A program made the translations under genes and the position numbers. Of a DNA stretch of 64,000 nucleotides, positions 24,697-36,989 are shown piece after piece; the first letter of the stretch is position 1; each line of letters opens with the position of its first letter. A model generated the notes under the pieces. It did no database searches, was not told the DNA's origin, and saw only the letters and a list, made by a program, of their open reading frames with translations. The DNA comes from Elysia chlorotica (taxonomy: Eukaryota > Mollusca > Gastropoda > Plakobranchidae), in contig RQTK01000519.1 of the NCBI GenBank assembly GCA_003991915.1, forward strand, positions 284,413 through 348,412. The letters run 5' to 3'.

Positions 24697-27600
24697 CTAA
24701 GGAAAAAGAGTATATTTCAGTAAGTCATGTTGCAAGACAGACATACTACTGCTATTGATAATAATGTCTGAAGTCCATAACTAAGTTTTTTTAACTAAGT
24801 TAGTTGAAAACAATACATAATAAATATTACATATACGAATTCATATGTGATTAAATACATAGCATGTATCTGCAGATTCAATTTTTGTCCAATAAGAATG
24901 ATATTATTTAAGAATTTATGACATTAATAAAAGCATATTATTATCTAAGTAGGAAAAGTTAAGACCTTAAAATATTTTATACGCTGCACAGATGCTATTG
25001 CTAACAATCCCTTCAGTCAGTTATATTAATTCATAATTCTATTGAGATACAAAGAAAACATCAAAGCTCTGCCAGACATCATCATCATCATCATCAAGTA
25101 CCATGCCTCATAGCGTTGTGATCATGTCCCTCCATATCTCTCTTTCTCTGGTTAGTTTCATCATCTCTGTAACCTTTGATATTTGTAGCCACTCCTTCAT
25201 CCCGTCTGCCATTTTTTCTCTTTGCCTTCCTTGACTGCGTTTCCCATCAATCATTCCTGTTGTCACTAGATGTTCTAGTCCCTCTCTTCTCATCATGTGG
25301 CCAAAGAATGTTGTTTGCCTTTTCCTCACCTTGTTAATTATTGATGGTTTTGCCTGAGCTTCTTCTAAAACTTCTTTGTTTGATTTCTTTTCTGTCCAAG
25401 AGATGCGGAGCATTCGTCTTAAAAACCACATTTCTATTGCTTTCAGTTTCTTTTCTATCTGCTTTGACACCGTCCACGCCTCGCAACCATACATTAGAAT
25501 AGGTTCTATGTAGCACTGAAGGACCCTTTTTCTTGTTTGGATGGAGATGCGCTTATTTGTTAAGATGGTTTTCATGCGCTGGAAACTTGCCTTTGACTGC
25601 GCTATGCGAGATGATATTTCGATGTTGTTTCTGCCATCGCCTGATATTATTGCCCCTAGATATTTAAAGCGGTCACTTTGTTTGAGTTTGGTTCCTTTGA
25701 TATAGATGTCACTCGTCGGCGATATCTGTTCCTTGCTGATAACCATTACCTCTGTCTTTTTACTGTTCAGTTCTAATCCTTTTTTCCTGTTCTCCTCTTC
25801 TACAATGTTTACTAAATTTTGTAGATCATTGTTGTTTTCTGCTAACAATACTGTATCGTCGGCATATCTAAGGTTGTTGATATTGTGACCTCCCACTTTT
25901 ATTCCAGGATGTCCTTCTAAGTTTCGCATGATTATTTCACTGTAAAGAGAGAAAAGGTCTGGAGAGAGCACACATCCTTGTCTTACACCACGCTTTATTT
26001 GTTGGAAAGTACTGATTTCCCCATCAACTCGCATTGCTGCTGTTTGTTCCCAATATATGTTTTTGATCACCCTTAGATCCTTTCCATCCACCTTTAACTT
26101 TGTCAGTTGCGTGATTATCTCATCGTGGCGTACTCTGTCAAATGCTTTGGTGTAGTCGATAAAGCATAAATACACGTCTTTCTTCACTTCTAAAGCTCTT
26201 TCAAGCAAATTTTTGAAGTGAAGAAAGACGTGTATTTATGCTTTATCGACTACACCAAAGCATTTGACAGAGTACGCCACGATGAGATAATCACGCAACT
26301 GACAAAGTTAAAGGTGGATGGAAAGAATCTAAGGGTGATCAAAAACATATATTGGGAACAAACAGCAGCAATGCGAGTTGATGGGGAAATCAGTACTTTC
26401 CAACAAATAAAGCGTGGTGTAAGACAAGGATGTGTGCTCTCTCCAGACCTTTTCTCTCTTTACAGTGAAATGATTAGGCGAAACTTAGAAGGACATCCTG
26501 GAATAAAAGTGGGAGGTCACAATATCAACAACCTTAGATATGCCGACGATACAGTATTGTTAGCAGAAAACAACAATGATCTACAAAATTTAGTAAACAT
26601 TGTAGAAGAGGAGAGCAGGAAAAAAGGATTAGAACTGAACAGTAAAAAGACAGAGGTAATGGTTATCAGCAAGGAACAGATATCGCCGACGAGTGACATC
26701 TATATCAAAGGAACCAAACTCAAACAAAGTGACCGCTTTAAATATCTAGGGGCAATAATATCAGGCGATGGCAGAAACAACATAGAAATATCATCTCGCA
26801 TAGCGCAGTCAAAGGCAAGTTTCCAGCGCATGAAAACCATCTTAACAAATAAGCGCATCTCCATTCAAACAAGAAAAAGGGTCCTTCAGTGCTACATAGA
26901 ACCTATTCTAATGTATGGTTGCGAGGCGTGGACGGTGTCAAAGCAGATAGAAAAGAAACTGAAAGCAATAGAAATGTGGTTTTTAAGACGAATGCTCCGC
27001 ATCTCTTGGACAGAAAAGAAATCAAACAAAGAAGTTTTAGAAGAAGCTCAAGCAAAACCATCAATAATTAACAAGGTGAGGAAAAGGCAAACAACATTCT
27101 TTGGCCACATGATGAGAAGAGAGGGACTAGAACATCTAGTGACAACAGGAATGATTGATGGGAAACGCAGTCAAGGAAGGCAAAGAGAAAAAATGGCAGA
27201 CGGGATGAAGGAGTGGCTACAAATATCAAAGGTTACAGAGATGATGAAACTAACCAGAGAAAGAGAGATATGGAGGGACGTGATCACCAACGCTATGAGG
27301 CATGGTACTTGATGATGATGATGATGATGATTGACCCTGCAGTTCCTCCTTATACTCTTACGTTGCTTCCTAACCCGTCTTACAATTTAATGGGAATAAA
27401 TCACTGTTACTCGAAGTGTAAAAATATTTTCATTTTGTTCAAATTGGTGACTCATCCGTTTATTTTTAGAGGCCGTGGTGGTCACTATTTAAGAATGATA
27501 AATGTCATAGCATTTCCTACCTTTGTGATTTTCTCTTCCTTCAGTCCCTGAATCCCCTCATCAATGTAGTACTGTGTGATGTCTACATCTGTAACCATAA

Positions 27601-30600
27601 TAATTACATTTTTACCTTTTTTTGTTTTAATCCAGAGGTGTCTCAAAATATTACTCCTCTCGTTCACCTTCTTTTTCATATTTTTGTTGTTGCTGAGGTT
27701 TTAGATTTCTTGTTTCGAGAATTTTATTGCAAAGACTGTTGATACAATTGAAATAGTGACTAGATGTAGATTAAGTTTCATCTTGATGGTCTTTGTCTTA
27801 TTGGATTTCTAACACAAGCTAAGGAAGATTTATATTTTGGATTCTGTAAATATAAAAATAGTATTATATAGGTTCCATGATAGAATAGCTTTATAAGCAA
27901 ACAAAAGCAAACCTTGAGTTATGAAGCCCCACTTTTAAAAGACGAACTCTGCATTTGCTTGAAACAAGACAAAAGCTGCATGACATTACAATAAACCTTT
28001 TACCATCTCTTTTGTTCTACTGTTTATGGAGAAATCACAAGAAATAATTGTCCAAAAAACCAATATAGTTTTATAAAAGACATAAACCATACCATTCTCA
28101 ACATTATCTGGGGTGGGAAACTTCATCTGACGAATATAGCTCATGGCGGCATTCCTCTCAAGCTCCAGTTGAAGAAGGTCGGATTCCTGCATGGTTAAAT
28201 ATGTAAACTGTAAATATCATTCCATCCAAACATGATGTTATTAACTTTAAAAAATTAAGTGTTATACATGGTGTGTTGTCTTTTATTAACTTATTAACTT
28301 TGAACACAAAGTTACAATTGTAATTCACATAAACTTAATCAAATTAGATATGATAGCCTACTAGAGAAAAACAAACTGATTGTAATATCCTTACAAAAAA
28401 TACCTTAACTTCAAAGTAATAAGAACCACACTTTTATTTAAATGTCTTAAATATGTCCATTATATTTTGGGTATTCTTTATGGCTCTATGCCAGTTGTAA
28501 AACACCCTTAAAGTCCAAGTATCATTCTAATATGAACATTTTTATAACATAATCTCCAACATGCTTTAACTGTGACTTAATAATTCCCACCTTTTGCCGC
28601 AAAATGACATTAAGATCAGCAATTTCTCTACCAAGGCAGGCCAGCTCGTCTTGCATGTTAATCTTGTCCTGCAGGTTCTTGAGATGATTGGCTGGCAGCG
28701 TGCCTGGCATTGTCTCGACATCAACAGGCTCGTCTTTCATGGCCACAAGGATGGAGCGCAGTTTCTCCCATCTGCGATCTGTGACACCAAGCTGAGAAAA
28801 CAATAAGAGTGGATCTTCATAAAAACAATGTTAAGTTGGTCTCATGCTTTTGACAGAACAACAGTGAACCAAGATTTGGGGTTCTGATTAGAGATCTCCA
28901 TTACATGTTGAATACCTTATGTAGTTGTACATGATACACTCACGTTACACTATTCAAAGAAAAAGATAATACAGTGGAACCACTTAAAAACAGCCTAAAA
29001 GATTATTTTATCACACCTTTTATAGTAAAAGAGTGACTCTACAAGTGAAGAAAAGGGAATTGAGCCTCGGAAATAGTCTATATGAAGTTATTGTTTTACT
29101 TAAGCAGATTCTACTGTATAGATATACTGATATTAGATACCTTCTAAATATTTTTTTTACAGAAAATTCATTTGGGATCATTCAAAACTTAAAAGCACCT
29201 GTGCCTTTTTTACTTCCGTTCCTCCTTGAGACTCTAAAATAGGTTCACTGCCTCTGAAACATAGATAGAGATGATTGAAGTTGGATCAATGACAATAGCA
29301 GGAGAAAGTTAAATTGAAAAACAAGTTAAGTATTTTTTTGTTCTATATAATTATAATAACATGACTGTCTTCAAAGTGATTCCACTATCTACATCAATTA
29401 ATACAAAGACAATAAAAAACAAACTAGAAATAAATTTAAGAGCAATCTCATATACTAAGTGGAATTGGGAAAAGTTAAGTAGCTGATAGAGAGTACACAG
29501 AAATAATTCATCTCTCCTGTGGTACATAGAATAGGGTATAATGTATGTTAAAAAATAAATTCATGCTATAATTTAATTGTAAAATAAAGCACAGTATACA
29601 TAATAATAGTGCGTTCCCCTTAATTTGACAACTGATAACTCAATATTTCCCTTTACCTTTTCAAGAAGCGCTTAGCCGCTAACTAAAAATACTATAACAT
29701 GTACTCCTCATTTCAAATAGTGTAAAATAGTGGTTTCCCAAGGTTACTATAGATATTTAAATAAATCACTTTTACAGACAAGCCCAATGCATGATGTAAA
29801 AAGTACTGTGTAGATTTCTATCCGGACACAACCAGCCCGCTCCTGCTTCGATACCCTCTTAATTTTCCTAATTCGACTCTACCTTAATTTGAGGTGAAAG
29901 TTCTGGTCCCTATAATGTTACATTAGCAGGTATGCGCTGTGTTTATGACTATGAGAGTAAACGAAAAACAGCCCATATTATACAAATCTCATGTGAACAA
30001 AAGACTGCTCTTTGAATAAAAGATATTTAATTACCGCCTCTTTGCGGGATCAAATCCTGAAGCTGAAAACAGCTTGAAATGTTTCAGCATCAAGGACGGG
30101 GATGAAGGAGACGACATGGGCTTCCCATGCTGGGCACCTCTGCCTCCTCGATCACTGCCGGTTTCAGAAACCGATCGGTTCTTCGGAGGAAGCGACGTTG
30201 CAGCACCCAGCAACCCAGAATTCCCTGAGAGTGACGCTGTGTGTTTTTTGATGATCGGCAGTCCGTGGATCATAGAGCCACTCTTTAGCTTGGTATTTGG
30301 GCTCAGAGTCAGACGTTCCTGAGAGGCAGGCGTTATTTGGCCACCGAGACAGGATGCGTCGATGTTCAAGCTCTTTTCAAACTGGTGGACGGCAGGACTT
30401 GACGGAAGATCAGACACCATCAAAACTGGTGGGAAGAAGTGTTGCTCTTGTTTGTGCTGAAAAGCTGAGGTGTTCTGGTGAATAAAAACAGTCAAAGTCA
30501 TTGGATGATTAGCATAAACAGAAACAGAGTGCATATACAGATGTACAACCTTTACTTCTTCTTCAACCTTATCTGTGCATTCATATTTGAAAGGCTCTAA

Positions 30601-32075
30601 AAAAAAAAAAAATAGAAACTGCTATTTTTCAGATAAATAAGATATACAAGATTTAATATCACATCTCTTTATTTAACTTTTTCAAAAAGAAAACTATAAG
30701 TAAAGTTGGTAACAAAATACACCTATGTTCTTTCCCTATTTTATGATCAATCTGGTGGTAACATACGCAATCCCATCCATCATGGTGGATAGTTGCAATA
30801 CAGGATTGATGAGGTATGAAGAAAGTATTACACTCATTCCTAGAATTTGTAAAAAAAACTTTGAGAAAAAAAAAAGATAAAATCCAATGTAGGTGGGCTA
30901 AATGATTTCAGTAATCATATACCTTAGAACACGCACAATACAAGTTTTTAAAATCTACCTGCTGTGCAGATAAGTTTAGGCCTGTGGACGATGGAAGGTC
31001 GCATTTCTTTGGGCTTTTAGGTGATAAGGACCTGGGGCTTTTTATAGCAGACTCCACTTCATGCCTTGTTATGGATATTTCCTTGAGAAGTAGTAATGAT
31101 GATTTTAGAAATAAGTAATAATTATATATTTTTATCACTTACTTTGTTCTTAGGGTTTTAGTAATTCAAAGTTGTATGACAGTATTTATATTAGTTAGTT
31201 AATGCAGCACTGATATATGGCAAAAAATCATTGATTTAAAAAAAAAAAAAAAGAATGATTGTAAAAGGACAAGATCTTAAAAGGTTCATAGTAGGGAAGA
31301 AATAATATCAATAAAGGAAGATTTATAAAAGATCTCATTAAATTAGATCCATAAAGGATCACATAAGTTAAGAACTATTTATAACAGATCATATTTAGAT
31401 AAGATCCTTATAAAAAGGATCAGATTTAAAGACATTTTATGAGTATTCTGTGTCCTGAACAAATTACATTTTCGTCTAACTGTGCCACCTTCTAATTGTT
31501 TTATTCATTTAACTGTGAACATTTTTGTCTATAGATTGAATCATGCTGTCTATTTCACCACTGCAGTATTTCATCACCTGGTACTTTTTACCAGATTGAT
31601 GAAATAAAGTCATCAACTTTAAATTTCATAACATTTTTGTTGGCCACATGAAATGACAGAGTTGTAAATTTCTAACATGAGAAATGTATACTTTCTCCAG
31701 TTATAATCTCTGTTAGTGAGAAATTTTATTTGCCATCCTTTCATCTAAATACTTGTATTGTTTCCACAATTAAGCAACGCTATACATGTAGGCCTACAAC
31801 TGGCTATTCTTTAGATATATATGCAATAGATGTACAAAAAAATGTACAATTCTTGCTTATTCTACTCCTCTAGTTAATCAAAGTGCAATCAAACTAACAG
31901 CTCTGATACCGGTACTCTGAGTAGGTTTTGAGATAGCATGATCCCCAATGTTAACGTAAAGCACACTTATTGAATGGAAATGAAAGACATTGGTTATAAT
32001 TGTTGAAAACCTTACTTGTAATTTTTTCAAGGAAGCATCTTGTTCGTCAGGACGGGTTCTCCTAAGACCAGACAT
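23440..32075 (-). CDS. Lysine-rich nuclear protein with two AT-hooks and a predicted coiled-coil N-terminal half; family not recognised
   Basis: Minus-strand exons: 32,016-32,075 (start ATG in a gggaaATG context); 30,959-31,081; 30,035-30,474; 28,591-28,791; 28,093-28,186; 27,521-27,588; 23,440-24,696 (stop). All junctions have GT-AG sites. Phases agree except between 30,035 (ends phase 2) and 28,791 (needs phase 0), so an exon of length 3n+1 is probably missing there, or the gene ends at the TAA overlapping that donor. The N-terminal third is Ser/Pro-rich (SPRSLSPKSPKK). The middle (KLRSILVAMKDEPVD, NLQDKINMQDELACLGREI) is helical and heptad-like. The C-terminal 405 residues are highly basic with two AT-hook cores, KKRGRKPK and AKRGRPPK. 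Role is inferred only as chromatin or DNA association. The last intron contains the 2.26 kb LINE palindrome. Confidence 0.75.
25078..26214 (-). mobile_element. 5'-truncated LINE, left (minus) arm of a head-to-head palindrome
   Basis: Carries a minus-strand reverse-transcriptase fragment (26,208 down to 25,108) with TKAFDRVRHDEI, KRGVRQGCVLSPDLFS, the catalytic YADD box (NNLRYADDTVLLAE) and LNSKKTEVMVI, and a C-terminal GKRSQGRQRE block. It ends in a (CAT)n/(ATG)n tail. The endonuclease domain and RT N-terminus are absent. A one-base deletion near the C-terminus (ATCACAACG versus ATCACCAACG in the other arm) replaces the last residues. It also retains 24 bp more at its 5' end than the right arm, which forms the palindrome spacer (26,191-26,214). 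Clade not assigned. Confidence 0.93.
26215..27333 (+). mobile_element. 5'-truncated LINE, right (plus) arm of the palindrome
   Basis: Mirror copy of the left arm in opposite orientation, with RT fragment 26,218-27,312 that includes the YADD box and ends RDVITNAMRHGT before a (GATGAT)n tail. Across about 360 residues I count five substitutions against the left arm (for example GKD/GKN, SEIIMRN/SEMIRRN, EEEN/EEES), so the arms are similar but not identical. No target-site duplication is evident around the pair. Confidence 0.93.
28792..30034. other. Intron of the AT-hook gene with a probable unrecognised exon
   Basis: Spacing between two minus-strand exons whose phases disagree (2 out, 0 in). 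I saw no convincing exon; a weak candidate lies near 29,880-29,910 on minus, but its length does not fix the phase. Confidence 0.5.
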
Positions 32076-33738
32076 TTCCCACCAAGCCTCGGTACAAGGT
32101 TCTGTACTTTAGAATGAAAATAATAGAATCTAGATCTAGATACAGTAACCACTAACGCTAACTGTAAAGATTCATTTTTAAGGCAAACAAGACAAGCATT
32201 TGACGAAAATGTAAGCAAATTTGATCATATAGGCAATGTAAATAGATAAGATCTACATCTAGATCCCTTAGGAAACTCCTCTTCTCAATTGGTTTTCTAA
32301 GGGATTTGTTCTTTTACTTTCTTGGTTTCTTTTTAGTTGCTTTTTTAACTTTTTAAAAAATTCATGCCAGGATCTAGATTCTAGATTTATTCAAAGGTGC
32401 AAAGTTGTTTATATCAATCATTTGGAACCATGTCAAAACAATAGATCTAAATCTGGACTATCTTGACTCTATGGCTTAAAATAAGATCTCTAGATTTAGA
32501 TCTGTAATCTTATGACGCTATTCAATCTAGATCTAAATCGAATGGTCACCTTTCTAACCTGTGTCATGTATCAATAATAGATCTGCAAGTTATCAATCAT
32601 GCCACTTGTCAACGAGCCAAGGCTGGATTCTAGCCCTCGGCAATGCCCGTTAAGTTGAGAAACTGGGGTTTCTTGAGTCTTGTTTATTGTGACTGCCTGG
32701 CGGAGTAGTTGCCCCTTGGTGGGTTTGTAAACAAGTACAGTTTTGTTCTATTTTTAGTTGCAATTTGTAAACAAACAAAAAATTTGATGGCCTAGCGTTT
32801 GATGTTCACATAAGTCTAGAAAGTCGTGCCCTACGATATTGTCTGAGCATGAATGATGGGTGCCGTGTTTGCGGTTTAGATTACCGTCCAAATCGTTAAC
32901 TGTTGTTTTGTTCTTTTTTCCTCATTCATATCTGTCGATAAGGTGTTGGTCTCTGTCATCTGCACCAGTGGTTGAACCCAAGAAATCCTGAGAGCTTCCT
33001 GTCATGTAGCCCTTTTCGTTATCAATAAAGTCAATAGATAGAAACGGGGGGGGGGGGGGGGTACAGTTCTATGAACATTGAAAAGGATTAATCAGTAACA
33101 GCGATAGAAAAAGAGGTGCGTGGTTTGAAAAAAAATCTGTTGCAGCGGATCTTAAATTGTTAAATCCAGTGGTATGAATAGTTCCAAAGGATGTGAGGTA
33201 GTTTCGTTGTAGAGTGAACTCAACGGTTTAGCGGCCGTACCCATTATGACTGTAAGGAACAATAGTGCAACCATAGCAATTGGACACACCAAAGTACTAA
33301 GACGCCGAGACGACTATCAGCATTGTGGGGCGAGAGCAAAACCCGCCAGGAAAAGCTTGAGCATTTCCCAAAGATGATGAGTACGACCAATGGACGTGGG
33401 GAGTATCTGGAAGTTATCGTCATTTCCTTAAGACTTCTTTGGGTGGTGGGGGGGGGGGGTCGGCCCTAAGGCGAGGATGGAATCGTATGTCTAGGCATTA
33501 TATAATAATTAATATATTCTATTCTCATTTAAACGTGTTTGAGCTTTTGAATTTCAAGACACTGTCGACAACGAGTTTATCCTGGCAGATAACCTATATG
33601 CAATCTAAGTCATTAAAACTAATTTCAAAATTTCGGCTTAAGCAAAAATAGTGCTGTAGTCCGTTTATCGGAGTCAGGTGCAAAAAATTAAATGAAATAT
33701 ATCCTAGTTTCTTCCCAACCAACTTGTGCTAGAACCCT
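32076..33738. other. Upstream region of the AT-hook gene
   Basis: Contains the 5' UTR/promoter side of the minus-strand gene. Rich in TAGATCTAGAT-like motifs (32,130-32,530) and a 15-base G run near 33,047. No exon or known element recognised. Confidence 0.5.
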
Positions 33739-33841
33739 GGGGCTTTAAGTACGACGTAGCTGTAGCTTATGACTCGTCGTAACAATAATAACAAAGCTTA
33801 CGGCGAGTCGTATGCTACCGCGTCGTTGTACTCACGGCCCC
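33739..33841. mobile_element. 103-bp hairpin MITE-like fold-back
   Basis: Two 44-nt inverted arms, 33,739-33,782 and 33,798-33,841, pair at 34 of 44 positions around a 15-nt loop. Both ends start GGGGC on their own outward reading. No coding capacity. The short, almost fully palindromic structure is typical of a fold-back MITE. Confidence 0.75.
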
Positions 33842-34140
33842 TAATCTTGTTTTAGCCCTTTTCGACACCAATACTTTACATCTGTTCAGCAAAGTTTTCT
33901 ATGTAGCTAAACATAGATTATTTTCCTTTTAATCACCATAAAGCGGAGACAGGAACACTACCGGATACCTACAACTTCTGGCGGGGAAAATTATCTTCAC
34001 CTGTAATACTCAAGGTTTATAAAATGGCGGTTTCAAATCCGCCACGCGACTATATCTCTTTCGATGTTGAAGTTTTGGGCTTGGTATGCAGGCAAACATT
34101 AGTATGAAAAAAAGATGCTTTTTAGTGGTTAAACGACTTC

Positions 34141-35096
34141 TACGAGGGCAGGCTGATAAATAAGGGCCGTTTTTGAATAACTTTTTTATTTGAAGGACTA
34201 AAGAAGCAAGTTACACATCAAATGAAAGCTTAGAGTCTCCCCTATCTGATGAACTATCATTTTTCAACATAGTCACCATCGCGTTCAATACAGAGGCGCC
34301 AGCGTTGTACAAGTTTTCGCATTCAGTCGGCGAAGAATTCTGGTGTCTGGGATCGGCACCAAGAGCGAACATTCTCCTCAACCTCTGCATCGGTTTCATA
34401 GTGATTTCCTTTGAGATGTTTCTTCAGCAAAGGAAATAAGAAAAAGTCAGACGGGGCCAAATCAGGACTGTATGTCGGATGTGGTATGGTAGGAAGTTCC
34501 AACTGCTGTAAAGCGCACTGGGTTTGGCGACTGGTGTGTGGCCGAGCATTATCGTGCTGGATGACAACGTCTTTGACTTTGTCCTGTCGAACCCGTCTGA
34601 GTCGGCTCGTCAATGCACGCAGAGTTGACACATATCTCTCTGAATTTATTGTTGTGCCTTGCTCCAAAAACTCAATATGGACGATACCTTCCATGTCCCA
34701 GAATATTGTCAGCAAAACCTTTCGAGCTGATGCGACGACTTTGAACTTCTTCGGGGCTGGAGAGTTCTTGTGTCTGTACTGCATAGACTGCATCTTGCTC
34801 TCTGGGTCATAGTGATACACCCAAGACTCGTCACCAGTGATGATGCTCCGTATAAAACGCTCGCCGTCATGAGTGAATCTTTCCAACAGTTGTGTACAGA
34901 TCGTTTTCCTCTGTGCCTTCATTTCCACCGTGAGCTGTACCTTTCGGGTACCCATCTTGCCGAGACTTTCCTGTAACCAAGGTGGACTGTGATAATGTGA
35001 TGAACTCGTTCTTTTGAAATGTCAAGCGCATTTGCAATGTCTCTTTGTTTCACTCTTCTATTTGCAACAATCATTTCGTCTACCTTCTGTTGGTGC
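34141..35096 (-). mobile_element. mariner (DD34D) element, defective
   Basis: A TA dinucleotide (34,141-34,142) precedes the terminal repeat CGAGGGCAGGCTGATAAATA. The minus-strand transposase runs from a helix-turn-helix (KQRDIANALDISKERVHHII, near 35,055-34,995), through a frameshift near 34,940, into the catalytic domain 34,955-34,323: first Asp in GDESWVYHYDP, second in QHDNARPH, third in SPDLAPSDFF. Exactly 34 residues lie between the second and third, the mariner signature. A TGA after PEFFAD truncates the C-terminus, whereas the neighbouring copy reads Gly there. The N-terminal ~50 residues and the 5' terminal repeat are missing, so it cannot be autonomous. Confidence 0.95.
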
Positions 35097-35525
35097 TCAG
35101 ACGGGTTCGACAGGACAAAGTCAAAGACGTTGTCATCCAGCACGATAATGCTCGGCCACACACCAGTCGCCAAACCCAGTGCGCTTTACAGCAGTTGGAA
35201 CTTCCTACCATACCACATCCGACATACAGTCCTGATTTGGCCCCGTCTGACTTTTTCTTATTTCCTTTGCTGAAGAAACATCTCAAAGGAAATCACTATG
35301 AAACCGATGCTGAGGTTGAGGCGAATGTTCGCTCTTGGTGCCGATCCCAGACACCAGAATTCTTCGCCGACGGCATGCGAAAACTTGTACAACGCTGGCG
35401 CCTCTGTATTGAACGCGATGGTGACTATGTTGAAAAATGATAGTTCATCAGATAGGGGAGACTCTAAGCTTTCATTTGATGTGTAACTTGCTTCTGTAGT
35501 CCTTCAAATAAAAAAGTTATTCAAA
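35097..35525 (+). mobile_element. Inverted partial copy of the same mariner
   Basis: Plus-strand copy of the last ~115 transposase codons (second and third catalytic Asp, to the stop at 35,440) plus 3' UTR. It ends within the terminal repeat, lacking its outer ~30 bp. It joins the minus copy head to head at about 35,092-35,097. The two junction sequences share CTCAGACGGGTTCGACAGG, which suggests how the inversion formed. Confidence 0.93.
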
Positions 35526-36249
35526 TACTTGTTATGTTGCTGCCGCACTTAGTAGAGCTGGGATACTACGATTTTAAAATGGCAATGACAACACTTTTAA
35601 GCGTCGAGTAAGTGACGAGAACAATTCGCGTGTGTAATGATATCACCACGAAACAGAACATTTTCTGGTCTACTTTTGTATGTTTAGCATGTCAAAGTCA
35701 AACTTGTTTCAAGCGGGTTCTTTGTGACAAACGTGTGCTCTTTTTTTATTTTTTTATTTTCACATATTCTTGTTTTATATCTTAAATCTGAGTATGTTCG
35801 TATTTCTTACTAAGTTTTGGTACATTGTGATACTAAATGCTAGGATAATTTTCTTTTGATAACTAAATATCAAAACAATAGTTTGAATTTGAGAGACAGC
35901 CACATCCCTCTCAACCTTTTCAGTACCAGAGAACCGATCCACCATATGTTCGGGTAACTGATAGGCCTACTGTTCCTGTAACTGTAGGTGTGTAACTGTC
36001 ATTGTACCGGGAACTGTAGAGGTACCTGTTCCGCTGATCATGAGACTAGATGCATAAACATTTAGATCATCTATCGACCCTCTCTTGTCTTTTTAAACTC
36101 TATATATGTTCAGGAGTGTTTTTCTTTCTTTTTTTCAACCGTAGCGATCGAAATCGATATAGGAGCAGGTCCATGCGCCCCCGACTCGACACAGGTATCG
36201 GTACATCGATATGTTCCGATATTTGGATCGCAGTTTGAAGGTGTGAGGG

Positions 36250-36485
36250 GCTGGGTAGGTTTAACGTCCAACAGGCTATGTTGTAGACGGGCCCCAAGAC
36301 GGACGTCTGACAATGTTATGTGCTGCCACACGCGAGTCAGGGCGGGGATACCATGACTCCTGTCTCAGCCGGTCACATTATACTGACACGACCCAACCAG
36401 TAGGGAACGCACCAGCCAGGATTCGAACTCGGGACCCTTTGCGTCGGAAGCCGATTTTCTACCCCTGGACCACCGCGAGGGGCAC
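36250..36485 (-). mobile_element. tRNA-derived SINE, well preserved
   Basis: On minus: head GGTGGTCCAGGGGTAGAAAA (A box), then GAGTTCGAATCC (B box, perfect), a body with GTGTCAGTATAATGTGACC and a 3' end with TTGGGGCCC and GTTGGACGTTAAAC. The same body motifs recur at 6.4, 54.4, 56.7 and 63.1 kb, which defines a family in this genome. Confidence 0.85.
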
Positions 36486-36938
36486 AAGAAGCATGCAAGT
36501 TTACATTCATTCCGTCGGCTATAAAACCTTAAATTCATCACAACTTCCGATACATACATGTACTTTTAATGCCTTATATTTAGCGGCATGATTGTTTTAG
36601 TTGTTCTTGCCTCTGAGAAAATTGCATCGTTGGTCGCATTTTACTAGCACCGACGGAAGTAGAAGGGTCCGAAAATAAAATAAAATAAAACTAAAGGGTC
36701 CACTTTTGTTCATTTTCTATTATTTGACAGTATCAAACAGAGTTCCGTTATCCGTGTGACAGAATTGAACCATCAGAGGGCGACGCGTAGTTTCGTTTAT
36801 TGCAGCCAATTATGATGTTAAAAGAATACTACTCTCGTCCTCTCTTTCCACCAACCCGTCTCTCTATGTCTTTCGCTACCTTTCTCCCTCCACCTCGTTA
36901 TCTCGCTCGCCCCCTCTATCTCTCTCTGTTTCTCTATC

Positions 36939-36989
<51 letters not shown>

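Noticed and set aside
36250-36485. tRNA gene
   Set aside because: A and B boxes are good but there is no acceptor stem pairing, and the sequence continues into a SINE body.
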